Positions 10,546 to 22,710 of a stretch of 64,000 bases of DNA are shown here, piece by piece. The position numbers were made by a program, and so were the translations under genes. The stretch comes from Wyeomyia smithii (Eukaryota; Arthropoda; Insecta; Diptera; Culicidae), in NCBI RefSeq assembly GCF_029784165.1, contig NC_073696.1, forward strand, positions 45,277,858 through 45,341,857, in the 5' to 3' direction. The notes under the pieces are model-generated. The model was not told the origin of the DNA. It worked only from the letters and a program-made list of their open reading frames with translations, and did not search any database. How positions within the stretch are numbered: position 1 is the first letter of the stretch; the number at the start of each line of letters is the position of its first letter.

Positions 10546-12739
10546 AAGTTCATACACAGGCAACAGTACTGCACCGAGCCATGTATGAGAAGACGGTCGC
10601 TCGTCGTCAGTGCAGTAGCACTCGATTGCCATTTGTGTGCAGTCAAGCCAAGTGGAAACAATGTAGCTGCTGTCGACGTACAGTGGTGCGTGTTCGCACA
10701 CTATGCTGTGCGACCGGGGATAAAATAATTCTGTACGCAACAGTATATCACGATATTGGATGTTGCATCCAATATGTGATTACAACTGAACGGATTTTGA
10801 CCTTGATCGAACGACGACGGTTGCCAAAGCATGTGATACAATAATTGGCATATCATTGTATATTGTACGATGAACATAAATTAGTAAAAAGTTCAGTTGA
10901 AATCCACTTCTTCTAGTTCAGTTTCGCAGCTTTCAACCAATCACGAGCTCGCTTTATATAGCTGCAACAGATGTTTTGTCATCGTTTTAAAGTGCTTATT
11001 GTGTTACTACCCCTGAACAGATTTCAAACACCGATGTCTTAATCGACAGGTAGAATATTGCGAAAGATTGTTATATAATAATTAAAATATCTCTTCAACA
11101 AAAGTTGTGTTAACATTCTACTAATCAGAAGCTTGCTACCCCGTTGCTCGTTTCCTTTTGGTTGTCGTGACGAGTAGATGGCATTTGAACTGCAACCGTA
11201 GTGATTTTCTTATACATGTTTAATGATAAAAAAATTCTTTCAAATTCCTAAAATTAGAAGTTGCATTGGGTTGCTGTCTTTTTGAATTCTACACTCTGTT
11301 TTTCTCAGATTTATTTAAATGGCCAACTATAGTCTATTTGCAAGACAACAGAAAACCAATATGCTTCGTAAAGATTTTTAAACAGATAGTTCAGATAGCT
11401 CGTTTAAGCTGTACTGATGGTTTTATTTTTCCAGTTAAATAAATTTAATTCAATATGACAATCCTAGTTGCATTACGCGGTTGTGGTATAGAGAAAACCC
11501 AAATTATATGCATCTTGACGTTAGGTTTCAAACATTCATATTCGTATTTTTCAATTACAAAAATATTACATCAGCATCTGCAAGAAAATATTACTAAACA
11601 TATAAAGACAACCTGTCGCACAACACAACATATAAACACAACCGTGTAAAGATACTAAACATATGAACACAACCTGTCATTGCCAGACTTGTAATTGAAC
11701 AACATTATGCAAACATCAGTTGGAGAGGTTAATGTTGTTTATCAAACCGAGCTAGGTTTATTCTTGAAGGAAACAGCCGGATGACTTTTAAATATGGCAT
11801 TTTGTTGTTTGTTTTTTCATTGGTATCATAAAACTGATTAATTTTTTTCTGGTTCTGCCTAATGAATGAATGTTTCAATTGGCCAAAAATGAAAAAAATG
11901 ACTGTGACATGTTACATCCTCATAAATTCCAATGTCAATTTCAAAATTTTTGTGAATATAGATTTTCTACTAAAAACTGCAACTCTTTATCGTCACTTTT
12001 CCAACGAACTTGTAAATACAGGATTTTTTATGTGACTTCTTTGCTAAGCAGTTGCATGAAACTGACAATGATACTGCTTTGAAATCGGTGAGTGAGCTGT
12101 CTTTTACAGGCGCAATTGAAGATGAAAGTAAGTTTGCTTTCTACTAAATCGTTCTTAATTAAGACCTATATAAAAAATTGCCTTTTCGCGTGTTGAAGAA
12201 ATTTGACTGCATTAGGATGAAAGGTATTCATCAATGTTAAAAACAGTGTTTATTTCTTCTTAAATAGATGTCTGCAAACAAATAATCTAAATTATTTTTA
12301 AAAATAAACGCTTTTTGTATGACTTTCTGGTGGCATATGACCTTAACAATATGTGGCCACCAATGAACTAGTTTTAGGATTGTAAGTTGTTAGAGGTGTC
12401 GTTTGATGGATTAAGGCTCAATAATCTGAAAGTATTCGGAACGCAACGTCCGCATGAAGCCTTCAACGACCTAGACACTTGATATGACCCTTCCGAGTAA
12501 TTAGAGGTATAGCACGGCATTGCTTTGATCATGTCTATTTTGGTTTCGGTTTCGGCAACATAATGGACAAAATGCCTTTCTCTTGGTGGTTGTTGAGTTT
12601 GAATTGTTTAAAACCAAAACAAGAAAACTATAAATTATGATTAAACATAACCGCTCGTTTTTGGCTTTTGTGTGCCGTGTCGAGAGTGAAACGTGGTCAA
12701 ATCGAACAAAGTCTAAATTCTCTAAATAAAATATAAAAC
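10546..12739. other. No supported gene
   Basis: AT-rich DNA. Short open frames at 11455-11649 and 11870-12082 are low-complexity and lack recognisable domains or splice context. No strong inverted or tandem repeat was noticed. Confidence 0.45.
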
Positions 12740-14640
12740 TATCGTAGTCCTACGTCAAACATGCGGTCGTATCTTGGATACCACCCTCGTACTATTTTTT
12801 CTCACTCACTTTTCTCAGAGACTACTGGACCGATTTTCATAAAATTAAATGCAAATGAAAGGTCTAGTTGCGCCATAGGTTGCTATTGAGTTTCATTGCA
12901 ATCGGATTTTTAGTTTAGAGGTTATGTATCAAAATGTAAAAATCACGAAACATCAATATCTCAGAAACCACACAACCGATTTCAATAAAACTGGTTTCAA
13001 ATGATCGGGCTGTCTCCAGAACCCTTAACTTTTAAATTTCGTTGAATGTAAATGATTGAACATATGGTTCAAAAGTTATGTAAAGAAAAGTTATCCTGAG
13101 GTTGTTTAAGCTCACTCTTTTTTCTCAGAGATGGCTGAACCGATTTTCACAAAATTAGTGTCAAATGAAAAGTCTAGTTGCCCCATAGGTTGCTATTGAA
13201 TTTTACTGCAATCGGATTGTAACTTTTTCCGTTGTTCATAAAAATGTGAAATCACATAATGAAAGTAAATATATTGACTTTCTCCTAACGATCTCTGGCT
13301 AATTAAAAAGTAGAAAAGTGATCCAAATGGCCGAATGTCATATACTACTAGACTCAGTTCGACGAATTGAGCATTTTCTGCATTTATGCATGTATAGGTG
13401 TATATGTTTGTGTGTGGGTGTGTACGTGTGTATGTGCACCTTTTTTTCGCACTCACTTTTCTCAGAGATGGTCTGACCGATTCTTTCTATCTTGGTGTCA
13501 AATGAAGAGTCTATTTGCCACTTATGTTACTATTGAATTTCATTGTAATCAAACTTTTAGTTTTGGCGCTGCGAATGTGAAAAACGCTCTTAAATCTCAG
13601 AAGCTATGAACACTGTACTATTTTAATGTTTGCGGCCTTGCTCGGGATTGAAGTTGAAATTAAAAGTCATTTCTATCATTTCACTTTTCGCCTTCCTCCT
13701 AGAAAGGTATAGCAATCACTGCAAAAACTAAAGGTATAAAAGTGCTCAAAAGGGCCGAATGTCGTATACCACTCGACTTAGTTCGACGAGCTGAGCATTT
13801 TCTGAATATGTGTGTGTATGTGTGTGTGTAACGCTTTCCCAATCTTACTCGATTTTCTCAGAGATGGCTGAACCGATTTCAATGAAATTAATTGCAAATG
13901 AAAGGTCTAGTTGCCCTTTAAGATCCTATTGATTTTTATTGTAATCTGATTTCTAGTTTAGAGGTTATGTATCAAAATGTAAAAATCACGAAACATCAAT
14001 ATCTCAGAAACTACACAACCGATTTGAACAAAATTGGTTTCGAATGTACGGGTTATTTAAAAAAAAAACCCTAACTTTTGAATTTTATGAAGATTGAACA
14101 TGTGGTTCAGAAGTTATGGAAAGAAACGTGTTCTGGAAACTATTGAATCTCACTCATGTTTCTCAGAGATGGCTGGACCGATTTTCAATAAATTAGTGTC
14201 ATATGGAAGGTCTTGTTGCCCCATAAGGCCCTAATGATTTTTTTTTGCAAACGGATTATTACTTTGCCTGTTATGTTTAAAAATGAGAAATCCAGCTATG
14301 AAAAGAAACATATTCCGAAGACAACTTGGACTCACTCACTTTTCTCAGAGATGGTTGATCCGATTTCCTCAGAATTAGTATCAAATGAAAGGTCTAGCTG
14401 CCTCATAACACTCTATTGAACTTTGCTGTAATCGGACTGTAACTTCGTTTGTAATGTATCGAAATGTGAAAATCACGGAACTTCATTATCTTAGAAACTA
14501 AACAACCGATTTGAACAATATTGATTTCAGATGAACGGGCTAGTTAAGGGTTAACTGATGAATTATGATTGAACACGTGGTTTAAAAGTTTGGCTGCCTA
14601 TTTTAATTTGATTGTAATCAAACTCAAGCAACCGTTATGT
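12740..14640. repeat. Tandem/compound repeat array
   Basis: A conserved box of the form TTTCTCAGAGATGGCTGAACCG, followed by AAATGAAAGGTCTAGTTGCCC and a TGYAATCGGATT box, recurs at about 12815, 13120, 13455, 13850, 14157 and 14341. Spacing is roughly 185-400 bp. Interleaved copies of the 9.95-kb unit (GGCCGAATGTCRTATACC ... GAGCATTTTCT plus a TG-rich microsatellite) start near 13325 and 13700. The array is non-coding and diverged. A Feilai-like SINE splits its right end. Confidence 0.85.
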
Positions 14641-14691
14641 TTTAATTTGTAAAACATCGAAAGTCTATTATCTCAAAGCATTACAAGACTT

Positions 14692-15043
14692 TTTTTTTTT
14701 TTATTCTCGCTTATTTTCCGTCGGTCTAGTTCCGCCACTGTTGTGGCCAATTACCGACGCCCAGGGAGGCGACTCCACACCCAGGACCATAACTCACGAC
14801 CCGTTTATTAACGGACCGGCACCAACGGCTTTACTTCCTCATGCGATGGAAGGCGTGATCCCAGAGATTTTTCGCCTCAGAAAATCTCCCGGTGTCGGCT
14901 AGGATTGAATCTAGACCAGTTGGGTTGGTTGTGAGTGGATCACGCCACCTCACAACCATCGACACCTATGTCGGCGGTGGGATTCGAACCCAGGCGTCGA
15001 GCGTGGTTGGCGGAGACGTTACCAACCACACTAGGCCCCCGCT
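14692..15043 (-). mobile_element. Feilai-like tRNA-derived SINE with 13-bp target duplication
   Basis: On the minus strand the head begins GAGCGGGGGCCTAGTGTGG. It carries a box-A-like TAGTGTGGTTGGTAACG and a perfect box-B GGTTCGAATCC, which together form an internal Pol III promoter. The tail is a poly-A run (poly-T at 14692-14702 on the plus strand). Both ends abut the 13-bp duplication CATTACAAGACTT (14679-14691 and 15044-15056). Length (about 352 bp), tRNA-like head and A-rich tail fit the Feilai family described from Aedes; the family name rests on recall. Confidence 0.9.
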
Positions 15044-15056
15044 CATTACAAGACTT

Positions 15057-17400
15057 ATTTGAACATATCTAGTGTCATACAAATGAGTCATCGCTCAAAC
15101 TTACAAATAACAAACTTCATAACAATTTGATATGCTGTTCAAAAGTTTTGGAAAGAAAAGAAATTCAAAGACTATTCAACACTATACCTGCTTTGATCAA
15201 TATATATGGCCTCAACATGATTTGAAGGTGGTATCGTACTATCTGAACGTTCCCGGTATCGCTCGTGATTAAATTGTTCGAAATTAAGAGTCATTTCTTT
15301 TATTTCGCTATTTCTTGAGCACTAACATTACGTCAAATTTCATATTTTTTACTTTAATTACAACATCAATATTTTAGAACCCAAAGAGTGAATATAACTT
15401 TATTGGATTTAAGCATTCATGTAAATTTATTTTTACAAATAATAAGTTTGAATGAGAAAGGCTGAGTCTGACCGCTAGAAGGATTAATTTAGGTTTTTTA
15501 TTTGCTATCAACAATGAAATTAGGCGGCGAAGCTTTCTTTTCCATTGATTCAGCATTAGGAACGAATGGTTTTCTATCTGAGGAGATTTTTTGCTATCAT
15601 GAAATTGAGCCATAGCCCTCATTTGCCTGCTCTTCAACATTGATAAAATTCTATTAATTTATTTCTTCTCTATAATGCTATCTTTTAATACTCTTTTATA
15701 TGCAAAGGTATTTGACTGTTCAGTATTTTCTGGATTCAGCATAAACATAACATAAAATAAAGCTCAAACATTTAACGAATTGCTAAAACAATAAAATTAA
15801 ATAAATTTCTAATGAATACTTTAATTAATTCAAAGTATTATATAGATATCTTAGAATAGCGAAGTGCCAACATATTAATATGTAAAGAGTGCACCAGAAA
15901 TGTTCTATTTCCACTCACGTCACACAGAAACTGCAGATGCCGGAACACCGGCCAGAGTCCAACTTAGCATACTAAGTAATGCCTAACCATAATAACAGTA
16001 GGGGATCGCACGGGGCAGCAGGGAAAGTGCTCTTTGTTTCAATCACCACCGTAAAAAGGTTCGTTCTCAGATAGTAAATGCTCGCCCGCAAGAGGCGAGG
16101 TGGTAGTGGAAGCAACGATATTAATTGAATCTCTATGAATATATTTTGATACGGTCACACTTTTCGTGGTCGTTTCATCCCTTTTGTAACGAAGTTGAAG
16201 CACCAGGCCTGACTGACTGCTAAGGCATTAATTAGTTTCACGCAGAGTCGGTCTGGCTGCGCGCGGTCTCATAATGTGGTGCCTTTTAATGAGGTGAAGG
16301 CACATACATAATCTCCGTTGTCAGCCGACGACGGGTTTCTTGGTTGGTTCGCTGCTATTACTAGGGAAAAAACAAGCGTGAGTTCCATTATCATCGTAAT
16401 GAATTGTTTAAAGGTAATTTGAAAATCGGGTGTCATAAATTTCCCGCCAGTAAGAGTGACACAGTCCGGCGCTGCACAATTGAATGTAAATATTTGCTTT
16501 CGGCTTTGTGCTGTTGCATAGATGCGTTACACATTCCGAACGGTGGCCACTTTCCTCTAAGAATTAGCATCGTTATGTCAGTTTCTGGAGGGAGACATTC
16601 TCGTTTATAAGCAGCGACCGGATTATTTCTTATTGTCTCCGAACAATGAGGTGTAACCGTAATTATAAATTTATTTAACAAGAGCGTTAATGATCTGCAA
16701 CACCCGTGTACTAATGACCAAATTCAATTTGTTTATGACAGTGGCTGGCCTCTCAACAAAACCGCGCTTGATGACCGTGTGAAACAACATCTGCTACCCG
16801 GGGATGTTGTTTCATTGAAAATAATAACCGATTTGGTGCATCTTTCACGATGTGATTCGCGGTTAATTGATACCGACAAGGTGTTTCGCTCTTTACAATA
16901 GTTTTCGAGCTCTAGAATAGGGTGTTGTTTTGATAGATCAAGGTCATAATTAGTACTCTAGAAGCTTAACATTGCTGTCCGACAAATTTTCGAAGCCCCA
17001 GGTAAATGGAGCTTAATAATATCGTCCAACTTTTTTAGATATTTGAAATGGTAATAGAAGATATAAAAACCAATTACGTGTACAGTGACACTTTTGTCAA
17101 CCGTAGTATTCTACTTCCTATTTCTGCATTGGTTATTAAAAACTATTTCAGTACACAATATTTCGAACTAATAGTATCGATTTGAGTATAAGTAGGGTGA
17201 GCGCTCCTTAAATGAAGGAAGGGTATTGAAGGTATGAAGGGTATTTACGAAAAATCAATGATGAAAAAAAATTCTTTATTTGGTAAAAGGACTGAGAAAA
17301 TCTTTTTCCAACATGGTTGTGAGAGTTTGTAGAATTTTACATGAATTTTAAGCCAAATGCCAATAAACATTAAAATAATATTATACCGTGACTATCAATG
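15057..17400. other. No supported gene
   Basis: The first few hundred bases still resemble decayed units of the neighbouring array. The rest is AT-rich with a somewhat GC-richer, single-copy-looking block at about 15900-16900. No exon, RNA gene or inverted repeat was supported. Confidence 0.4.
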
Positions 17401-17419
17401 AAGAAAATTAACTACGGTT

Positions 17420-18545
17420 TGCAATCCCGGGAACGATTTCTCGGGAAATAGCTTTCCAATAACCTTTCGGAAACGAACTTTCCGAAAAAGTTGCAGTTTC
17501 AGTGTCTACTCAAAATTATCTTGTGTGTGGAATTTATTTGAAGCAACCTTGCAATTATTAATTATTTGAAGATTTTGTAACAGTAAAAAGCTTGAAAAAC
17601 AGCACCAAGTATTTTTTATATGGATTGAAGAAAAAAATATGGCCATACTCAGGAAAAACATTTGGTGGGACTGATATGCGATTATTTTTAAGATGGGACA
17701 ATTTGACCTCACATTTTTTTCTGACTTTTTTCAAATAAAACATACTTTTTTGTTTCCTTAATCGATAGTAGAGCAAGAAACAGATGGAATCTGATATTCA
17801 TCTCAAAAACGATGAAAATCCATATGGGACTGGTATGCGATTATAGGCAGTGTAGTGTAAAAAACATTTGCTGAAAAAGTCCGTACCGAATACAGCAAAT
17901 ATTTTCCGCGTCCAATGCCTGCCTAACACTTAGTTTTCTCTTCAACAAACTAAAAGAATTGGAATTTCCACCAGTTTTCCACTAAGTGTAGCAAAAGCTG
18001 TAATCGGTGATTTGAAAGTATTCTAGAAATCGAACATCAGCGGTTATTCAGCTTTTTGAGCTTAACGGAAAATTGTCAGCGGATCTGAAGCGATTGTTTG
18101 ACGATGAAGCCTTTTAATTTTCCTCTTCTGCAAAAATATGCTACAAAAATCGATCACGAATTTTTCTGTTAACTTGAATATGTTTTGTATTTCATTTGTT
18201 TTTCATGCGAATTGAGAATGAAATTTAAACAATTTTTGTTTCCTTTTACTGATCAACTTCATTAAAAATCTCATTTTGCTAAAAAAATTGTCTGTTCCCG
18301 GTTCCCGGGAATTCCCGGAAAATGCGATTTCTTATACCCGTTTCCCGGGAAATCGATTTTAGGTTTCGAATTTTAGGTTTTATATTTTTCTACTACAACA
18401 GAGAAGCTATCTGCGGACATAAATGTGTTCCCATATTCAATATACTTGAGAAAAATATGACTACTTTTACACAGAGCGGTTGCGAGTGGGAATAGTATGC
18501 GATAATTTTGTTACTATATGGCCTAAATAATCGCATATCCGTCTT
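17420..18545. repeat. Block with repeated TGGGACTGATATGCGATTA and CCCGGGAA boxes
   Basis: TGGGACTGRTATGCGATTA occurs at 17666-17684 and 17825-17843, with degenerate forms near 18487 and, inverted, near 18525. TCCCGGGAA-type boxes occur near 17428 and at 18298-18352. The first motif also matches the terminal repeats of the TTAA-flanked element at 20852-21598. This suggests a relic of the same transposon superfamily. Exact ends were not resolved. Confidence 0.5.
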
Positions 18546-19004
18546 TACCTTAATTTTTATTGCAATTTACACAAAAAATGAAATGTTTTATTTAAAGAAG
18601 TTATGATTGAGGTCTATTTTATTATATAATGTCGAAAAAAATATGCCAGTCTAAACAGGTGAAATTCCCAAAACATACCTTCAAGCACTGTATTCACAAC
18701 TCAATTGTGCAGTAAAGGTACCCAATGTCACCACTATAGGAATAAAGCATTATTAAAAATTTCTATTTTCAACAAAATGTTACTATTATATAGTTACCTT
18801 TTTTCGAACCAAATTTCTATTTTTAACAACGGCTTTTACCCGGGCACCTTTTCAGACTTTATTGCTTCAAAAAACAAGAATAACGTCAACTTAGACAGCT
18901 GAAACTTATGGAAAGCTCCTTACTAGTGGAAATAAACCATTTTCCATCATTAGTCTGTTTGTAGAAACAAGGGGGGTCGAAGGGAGGGGGGGCTTCGAAA
19001 TATT

Positions 19005-20096
19005 TTACCACGTAAGTGCTCGGCAGAGTACCCGGGTACCCACAAAATGAAATGCTTCTTGCTTTCCCATGTCTTAACCGATTTTCGATCTTGGCCTATC
19101 AAAAGATTGGAAAATCTGTCTACTTTCAGAATCTGGGATCGACATGAACCTGTACCACATCTGGTTCCTGTAAAACCGGATCTACGGGAGCATGTTCCGG
19201 TGAGACAAATTAGTACAATTGTCAATAAAACCGAACAACATTGGTATCAAAATTCTTGAAAGCACTCCAGGAAGTGATCTACATCCATTTCGAGTCCAAC
19301 TGGTGAGTTGTCCTCGAAATGGTCGTACCGGAGCAGGTTCCCGTGGGGCCCTATATGGCCCCACCAACATGAGTGGATAGAAACACTAGCAATATGCATA
19401 TCAAAATTCTTGAAATTACTCCAGGAATCGATTTACATTCTGAACTGAAAAAGCTCCGAATGAGTTTTTGAAGTAGCCTCCTTCTGGAGACAAGTTGACA
19501 GATGATCTCGAAAAAGATTCCTGGAATGATTTCAGGAATTTTGCTATACATATTGCTGGGGTTTCTATCCAATCATGTTGGTGGCCATTTAGGGCCCCAC
19601 GGGAATCTACTCCGGTATGACCATTTCGAGGACAACTCATCAGTTGGAATCTAAATAGATGTAAATCGATTCCTTGAGTGATTTCAAGAATTTAGATATG
19701 CATATTGCTAGGGTTTCTATCCACTCATGTTGGTGGCCATATAGGGCCCCACGGGAATCTGCTCCAGAGTAGTCATTTCAAGGATAACTTGGCAAATGGA
19801 CTCAGAATTTATAAAAGTCAACTTCTGGAGTGATTTCATAGATTCCGATACCAATATTGTTTGGTTTTATTGCCAATTGTTAAAATTTGCCTCGGATCTT
19901 GAACCTGGCCCCGGAGATCCGGATTAGCAGGAACCATATGGAGACCAATGGCTCTTTAGGTCCCGTATACTAAAAATAGACAAATTTTCCAATCTTTTGA
20001 CGGGTCAAGATTGAAAATCGGTCAAGGTTTAAAGAAGTAAGAAGCATTTCATTTTGGTGGGTACCCGGGTACCCTGCCGAGTACTTACGTGTGTTA
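19005..20096. mobile_element. 1.1-kb foldback element with long terminal inverted repeats
   Basis: The left end (CACGTAAGTGCTCGGCAG, then GGGTACCCGGGTACCC-like sequence and AAAATGAAATGCTTCTT) is mirrored at the right end. Homology between arms continues inward for hundreds of bases: GATTTTCGATCTTG, CCAACATGAGTGGATAGAAAC and GTGGGGCCCTATATGGCC boxes. The turn is near 19450-19480. The right arm carries one extra unit of about 160-170 bp (GGTTTCTATCCAMTCATGTTGG box at about 19557 and 19709). TTA lies at both outer edges, which may be a PIF/Harbinger-type 3-bp duplication. No transposase was seen. Confidence 0.8.
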
Positions 20097-20120
20097 AAAT
20101 TGCCGAGTACATAACGGTTA

Positions 20121-20251
20121 AGCAGACAATGTGTGCAGCAGGGAAAGCGAAAAATAAGCGAACTGGAAATATGATACAGATTTGGAAAAATATACCGCAT
20201 CCCAACGGGATCGCTTATTTTTCGCTTGCCCTGCTGCACACATTGCCTGCT
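20121..20251. mobile_element. 131-bp hairpin MITE
   Basis: AGCAGACAATGTGTGCAGCA and the following GGGAAAGCGAAAAATAAGCGA are repeated in near-perfect reverse complement at 20211-20251. The arms are about 41 bp and the loop about 50 bp. TA lies at both ends (20119-20120, 20252-20253), consistent with a Tc1/mariner-type duplication. Non-coding; the transcript would fold into a strong hairpin. Confidence 0.85.
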
Positions 20252-20322
20252 TAATAAACTATATAGTTACTATTTAAAAAAAAAAGGCAATTGAATTTTA
20301 GATCTATTACTCTATGTACTGT

Positions 20323-20537
20323 CTTCCAGATGGTTTCGAGGTACGATGGTGGCCTAATAAGCCAGGCGTCGTAGGTTCGAGTCTCGGCTCGGGAGAGACT
20401 GTTAGTGTCAGTAGGAACGTAGCGCTAGCCCCGCAATTGTCCTGTACACTGAAACAGTCGGCTGCGAAATCTGTGTATAAATAAACAGAAGGTCAAGTTC
20501 CGAATCGGAATGTAGCACCAAGGCTTTACTTAGCTTT
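20323..20537 (+). mobile_element. tRNA-derived SINE, family 1
   Basis: Plus-strand copy with head GGTTTCGAGGTACGATGG, box-B-like GGTTCGAGTCTCGG at about 20373, the GGGAGAGACTGTTAGTGTC block, and a 3' end CGGAATGTAGCACCAAGG followed by a degenerate CTTTACTTAGCTTT tail. A short TACTGT lies at both ends and may be the target duplication. Same family as 4064-4295 and 29785-29995. Confidence 0.85.
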
Positions 20538-20851
20538 TACTGTATCGTCAAATGTGTATTTAGATAGATTATACTTGATTTTGACTGTTTTCTCCAATTG
20601 TAATGGCTGAATGCGCCACTTTGACTCATTTGCCCAACAGGCACTTTTTGAAGTTATCACAAAATTGCAATACTAGCTTCAAACTATATTATTGTATATC
20701 CTGGATAAAGATTAAGTTATATTTTTGAACAATGTTTGTATGGAATTCAATCAAAAGCGCTAATAAAACAACACAATAATTGATTAATACGAAAGCTTCA
20801 ATATAACAGAAGATAATAAGAATACTTCGCTTCTATTCAGTAATGCATTAA

Positions 20852-21598
20852 CTGCCGGTAACCGCATATCAGTCCCATCTGTAATTTTGTCAATTTTGAG
20901 TTAGCATCGTATTTTGGCTTAGCTTTGAGTATATTTTTTTTTAAGATGTACCGATAAAAAATAGTGGTTTGTTCAACAAAAGTGGAAATCAATACCAAGT
21001 CGAACTGTCACATTAGGCAAAGTAACCGCAAGTCAGTCCCAGAAGAAAAATAACTTAAATAACGTAAATCGTGATGCTCGAACCTCAAATGGATTTGGAT
21101 CATCTTGACATTTGCTGTCGGATGAACCAACTGCAGTCCCGGCTTCAGTTTCTTTATACGAGTCCTCACCGGATAAGCTTTCATCGGTTCCGTACATCAT
21201 GAGATTTTCCAACGTCGACATTTCTTAAAAGGTTCTCATGGACACACACTTCCTAACAGCGAAGGATTGACAGTTTTCCACGGCAACGAATAACAACACG
21301 TCAACACGCACTATAGTTTCAACATGGCAATGTGACTGACTTGCGGTTACTTTTCTCTTCGGTGTAGAATATAACGGCAAGTCAGTCACACTCAAGGTTT
21401 TTATCATAAAATCAATTATATCAATGGTTTTTACAACGTAATTTGTGCAGGCTAGTATGCAAACTATTTTCTAGCAAGAATATTGTCAAAATAATTCATC
21501 TTAAATAAGTGATAACTGAGCGTGAATGAAATATCTTTCGAAGCTGTTTTCTCGTTTTAACATTTTTACAGATGGGGCTGACTTGCGGTTACCGGCAG
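20852..21598. mobile_element. 747-bp element flanked by TTAA with 33-bp terminal inverted repeats
   Basis: The ends CTGCCGGTAACCGCAWRTCAG...CATCTGTAA are inverted repeats over about 33 bp, each abutting TTAA (20848-20851, 21599-21602). TTAA flanks are the signature of piggyBac-type insertion. A core box, ACCGCAAGTCAGTCCCA, also recurs inside the element in both orientations (near 21025, 21338 and 21372). A short minus-strand frame lies within. No full transposase is present, so the element is non-autonomous. Confidence 0.85.
21033..21221 (-). CDS. Small uncertain open frame inside the TTAA element
   Basis: A 62-codon frame starting with ATG (MSTLENLMMYGTDESLSGED). It is acidic and Ser/Glu-rich, then ends FKLFFFWD at a stop inside an internal copy of the subterminal repeat. 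An acidic Ser-rich opening is common at piggyBac transposase N-termini, so it could be a 5' remnant of one; this is inference. No upstream promoter was seen and chance is a live alternative. Confidence 0.2.
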   Translation of the reverse strand: MSTLENLMMYGTDESLSGEDSYKETEAGTAVGSSDSKCQDDPNPFEVRASRFTLFKLFFFWD

Positions 21599-21599
21599 T

Positions 21600-21860
21600 T
21601 AAGGTAAAACAAGTGTCTGGAGTCAAGTTTCGGCCTCTGCGAGCCTCTGAGTCAAGATATACACATATTGGGTAGTATTCGCCTATTCTAGACTGCTTTC
21701 CACACACCGGAAGTCGCCATATTAAAAAATGGCGCCCGAATCCAATTCTTGGCTTCTAGGCATCATCCCGGCAGTATCTGGTCAATTTGGGCTGAAGCTC
21801 GCCATCTTGGATTTCATTGCATTAGGAGTCAATGCATACCGAATGTAACTGTCGCAGTGA
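21600..21860. repeat. Dispersed repeat, CGCCATCTTGGATTTC family, copy 1
   Basis: GACTGCTTTCCACACACCGG, AAGTCGCCATATTAAAAAATGGCG and GGCATCATCCCGGCAGTATC recur in diverged form at 22490-22710 (GGCTGTTTTCCAGAAG, TCATCTTGTATTTCAAAATGGCG, GAGCATCAACCCGGC). The unit is internally repetitive and non-coding. Confidence 0.65.
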
Positions 21861-22489
21861 AGCTTGGTCATTACCTATATATATATAAGAAACGATTACT
21901 GGAAGAATATTGTTACTATACCCAGTTCTTTTGATTAAGCTGTGAAATTTTGATTTTTTGCAGTTTTCTGGGATCACCTATAAAATTCACCTATCAACCT
22001 ATCAACTTCAAATCATCAATCATATATTTTTTTCAACTCTGCAGTAGGTATAATTTGAATAATTTCTAAAAATAAATACTTGTCTAGCTGACTCGGTCGA
22101 TTTCGTCCATTTTTTTGTCATTTGATTAATTTTGAACATTGAAGGTATGGGAAGAAGCATTTACCTTGCCATTTTCTTGTTCATGAGACATTTATTTGAT
22201 ATGACACTCACCTTGCGATTTTTTTTATAGTCATTGCAAATGCATGCCGAATCGGACGTTTAAATTTAGCTGGTAAATCGTTCGGAAATGATTGGTTTTA
22301 TCGGAATGAGTATAACCTCGTTCTTGAATTTTTCTTGAAGTAGGTATTGTTGCTCGTAATACATTGGTTTTTAGATGCTTCACGTTTAATTTTGTTTTAT
22401 TACATAATTTAGGTCAGTTGAGGTTATTTTCCATGATCTCATCTAACATCTATGAAATATTTCTCTGCAAATAAAATGATGGGTCTCAA
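21861..22489. other. No supported gene
   Basis: AT-rich spacer between two copies of a dispersed repeat. No exon, inverted repeat or RNA gene was recognised. Confidence 0.45.
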
Positions 22490-22710
22490 AAGCTTTTCGG
22501 CCTCTGAGCATCAACCCGGCTATGGAAATACGAGTATTATTTGATAATTTTAGGTTGTTTTACAGAAACTGGAATTGGTCATCTTGTATTTCAAAATGGC
22601 GTCTGGAGTTCATTTTCGGCATCATTTTGTTTCTGAATATACGCACATTTGGAGTATCCGGTCATTATAGGCTGTTTTCCAGAAGCCACTAGTTTGGGAC
22701 TGAGGTTGTC
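22490..22710. repeat. Dispersed repeat, CGCCATCTTGGATTTC family, copy 2
   Basis: Diverged direct copy of the 21600-21860 unit. It contains TTTCAAAATGGCGTCTGGAGT and TCCGGTCATTATAGGCTGTT. An open frame starting here (22649) is a by-product and has no recognisable domain. Confidence 0.6.

Noticed and set aside
12740..14640. CRISPR-like array
   Set aside because: Repeats are long, diverged and unevenly spaced, in eukaryotic DNA with SINEs and introns; no cas-like genes.
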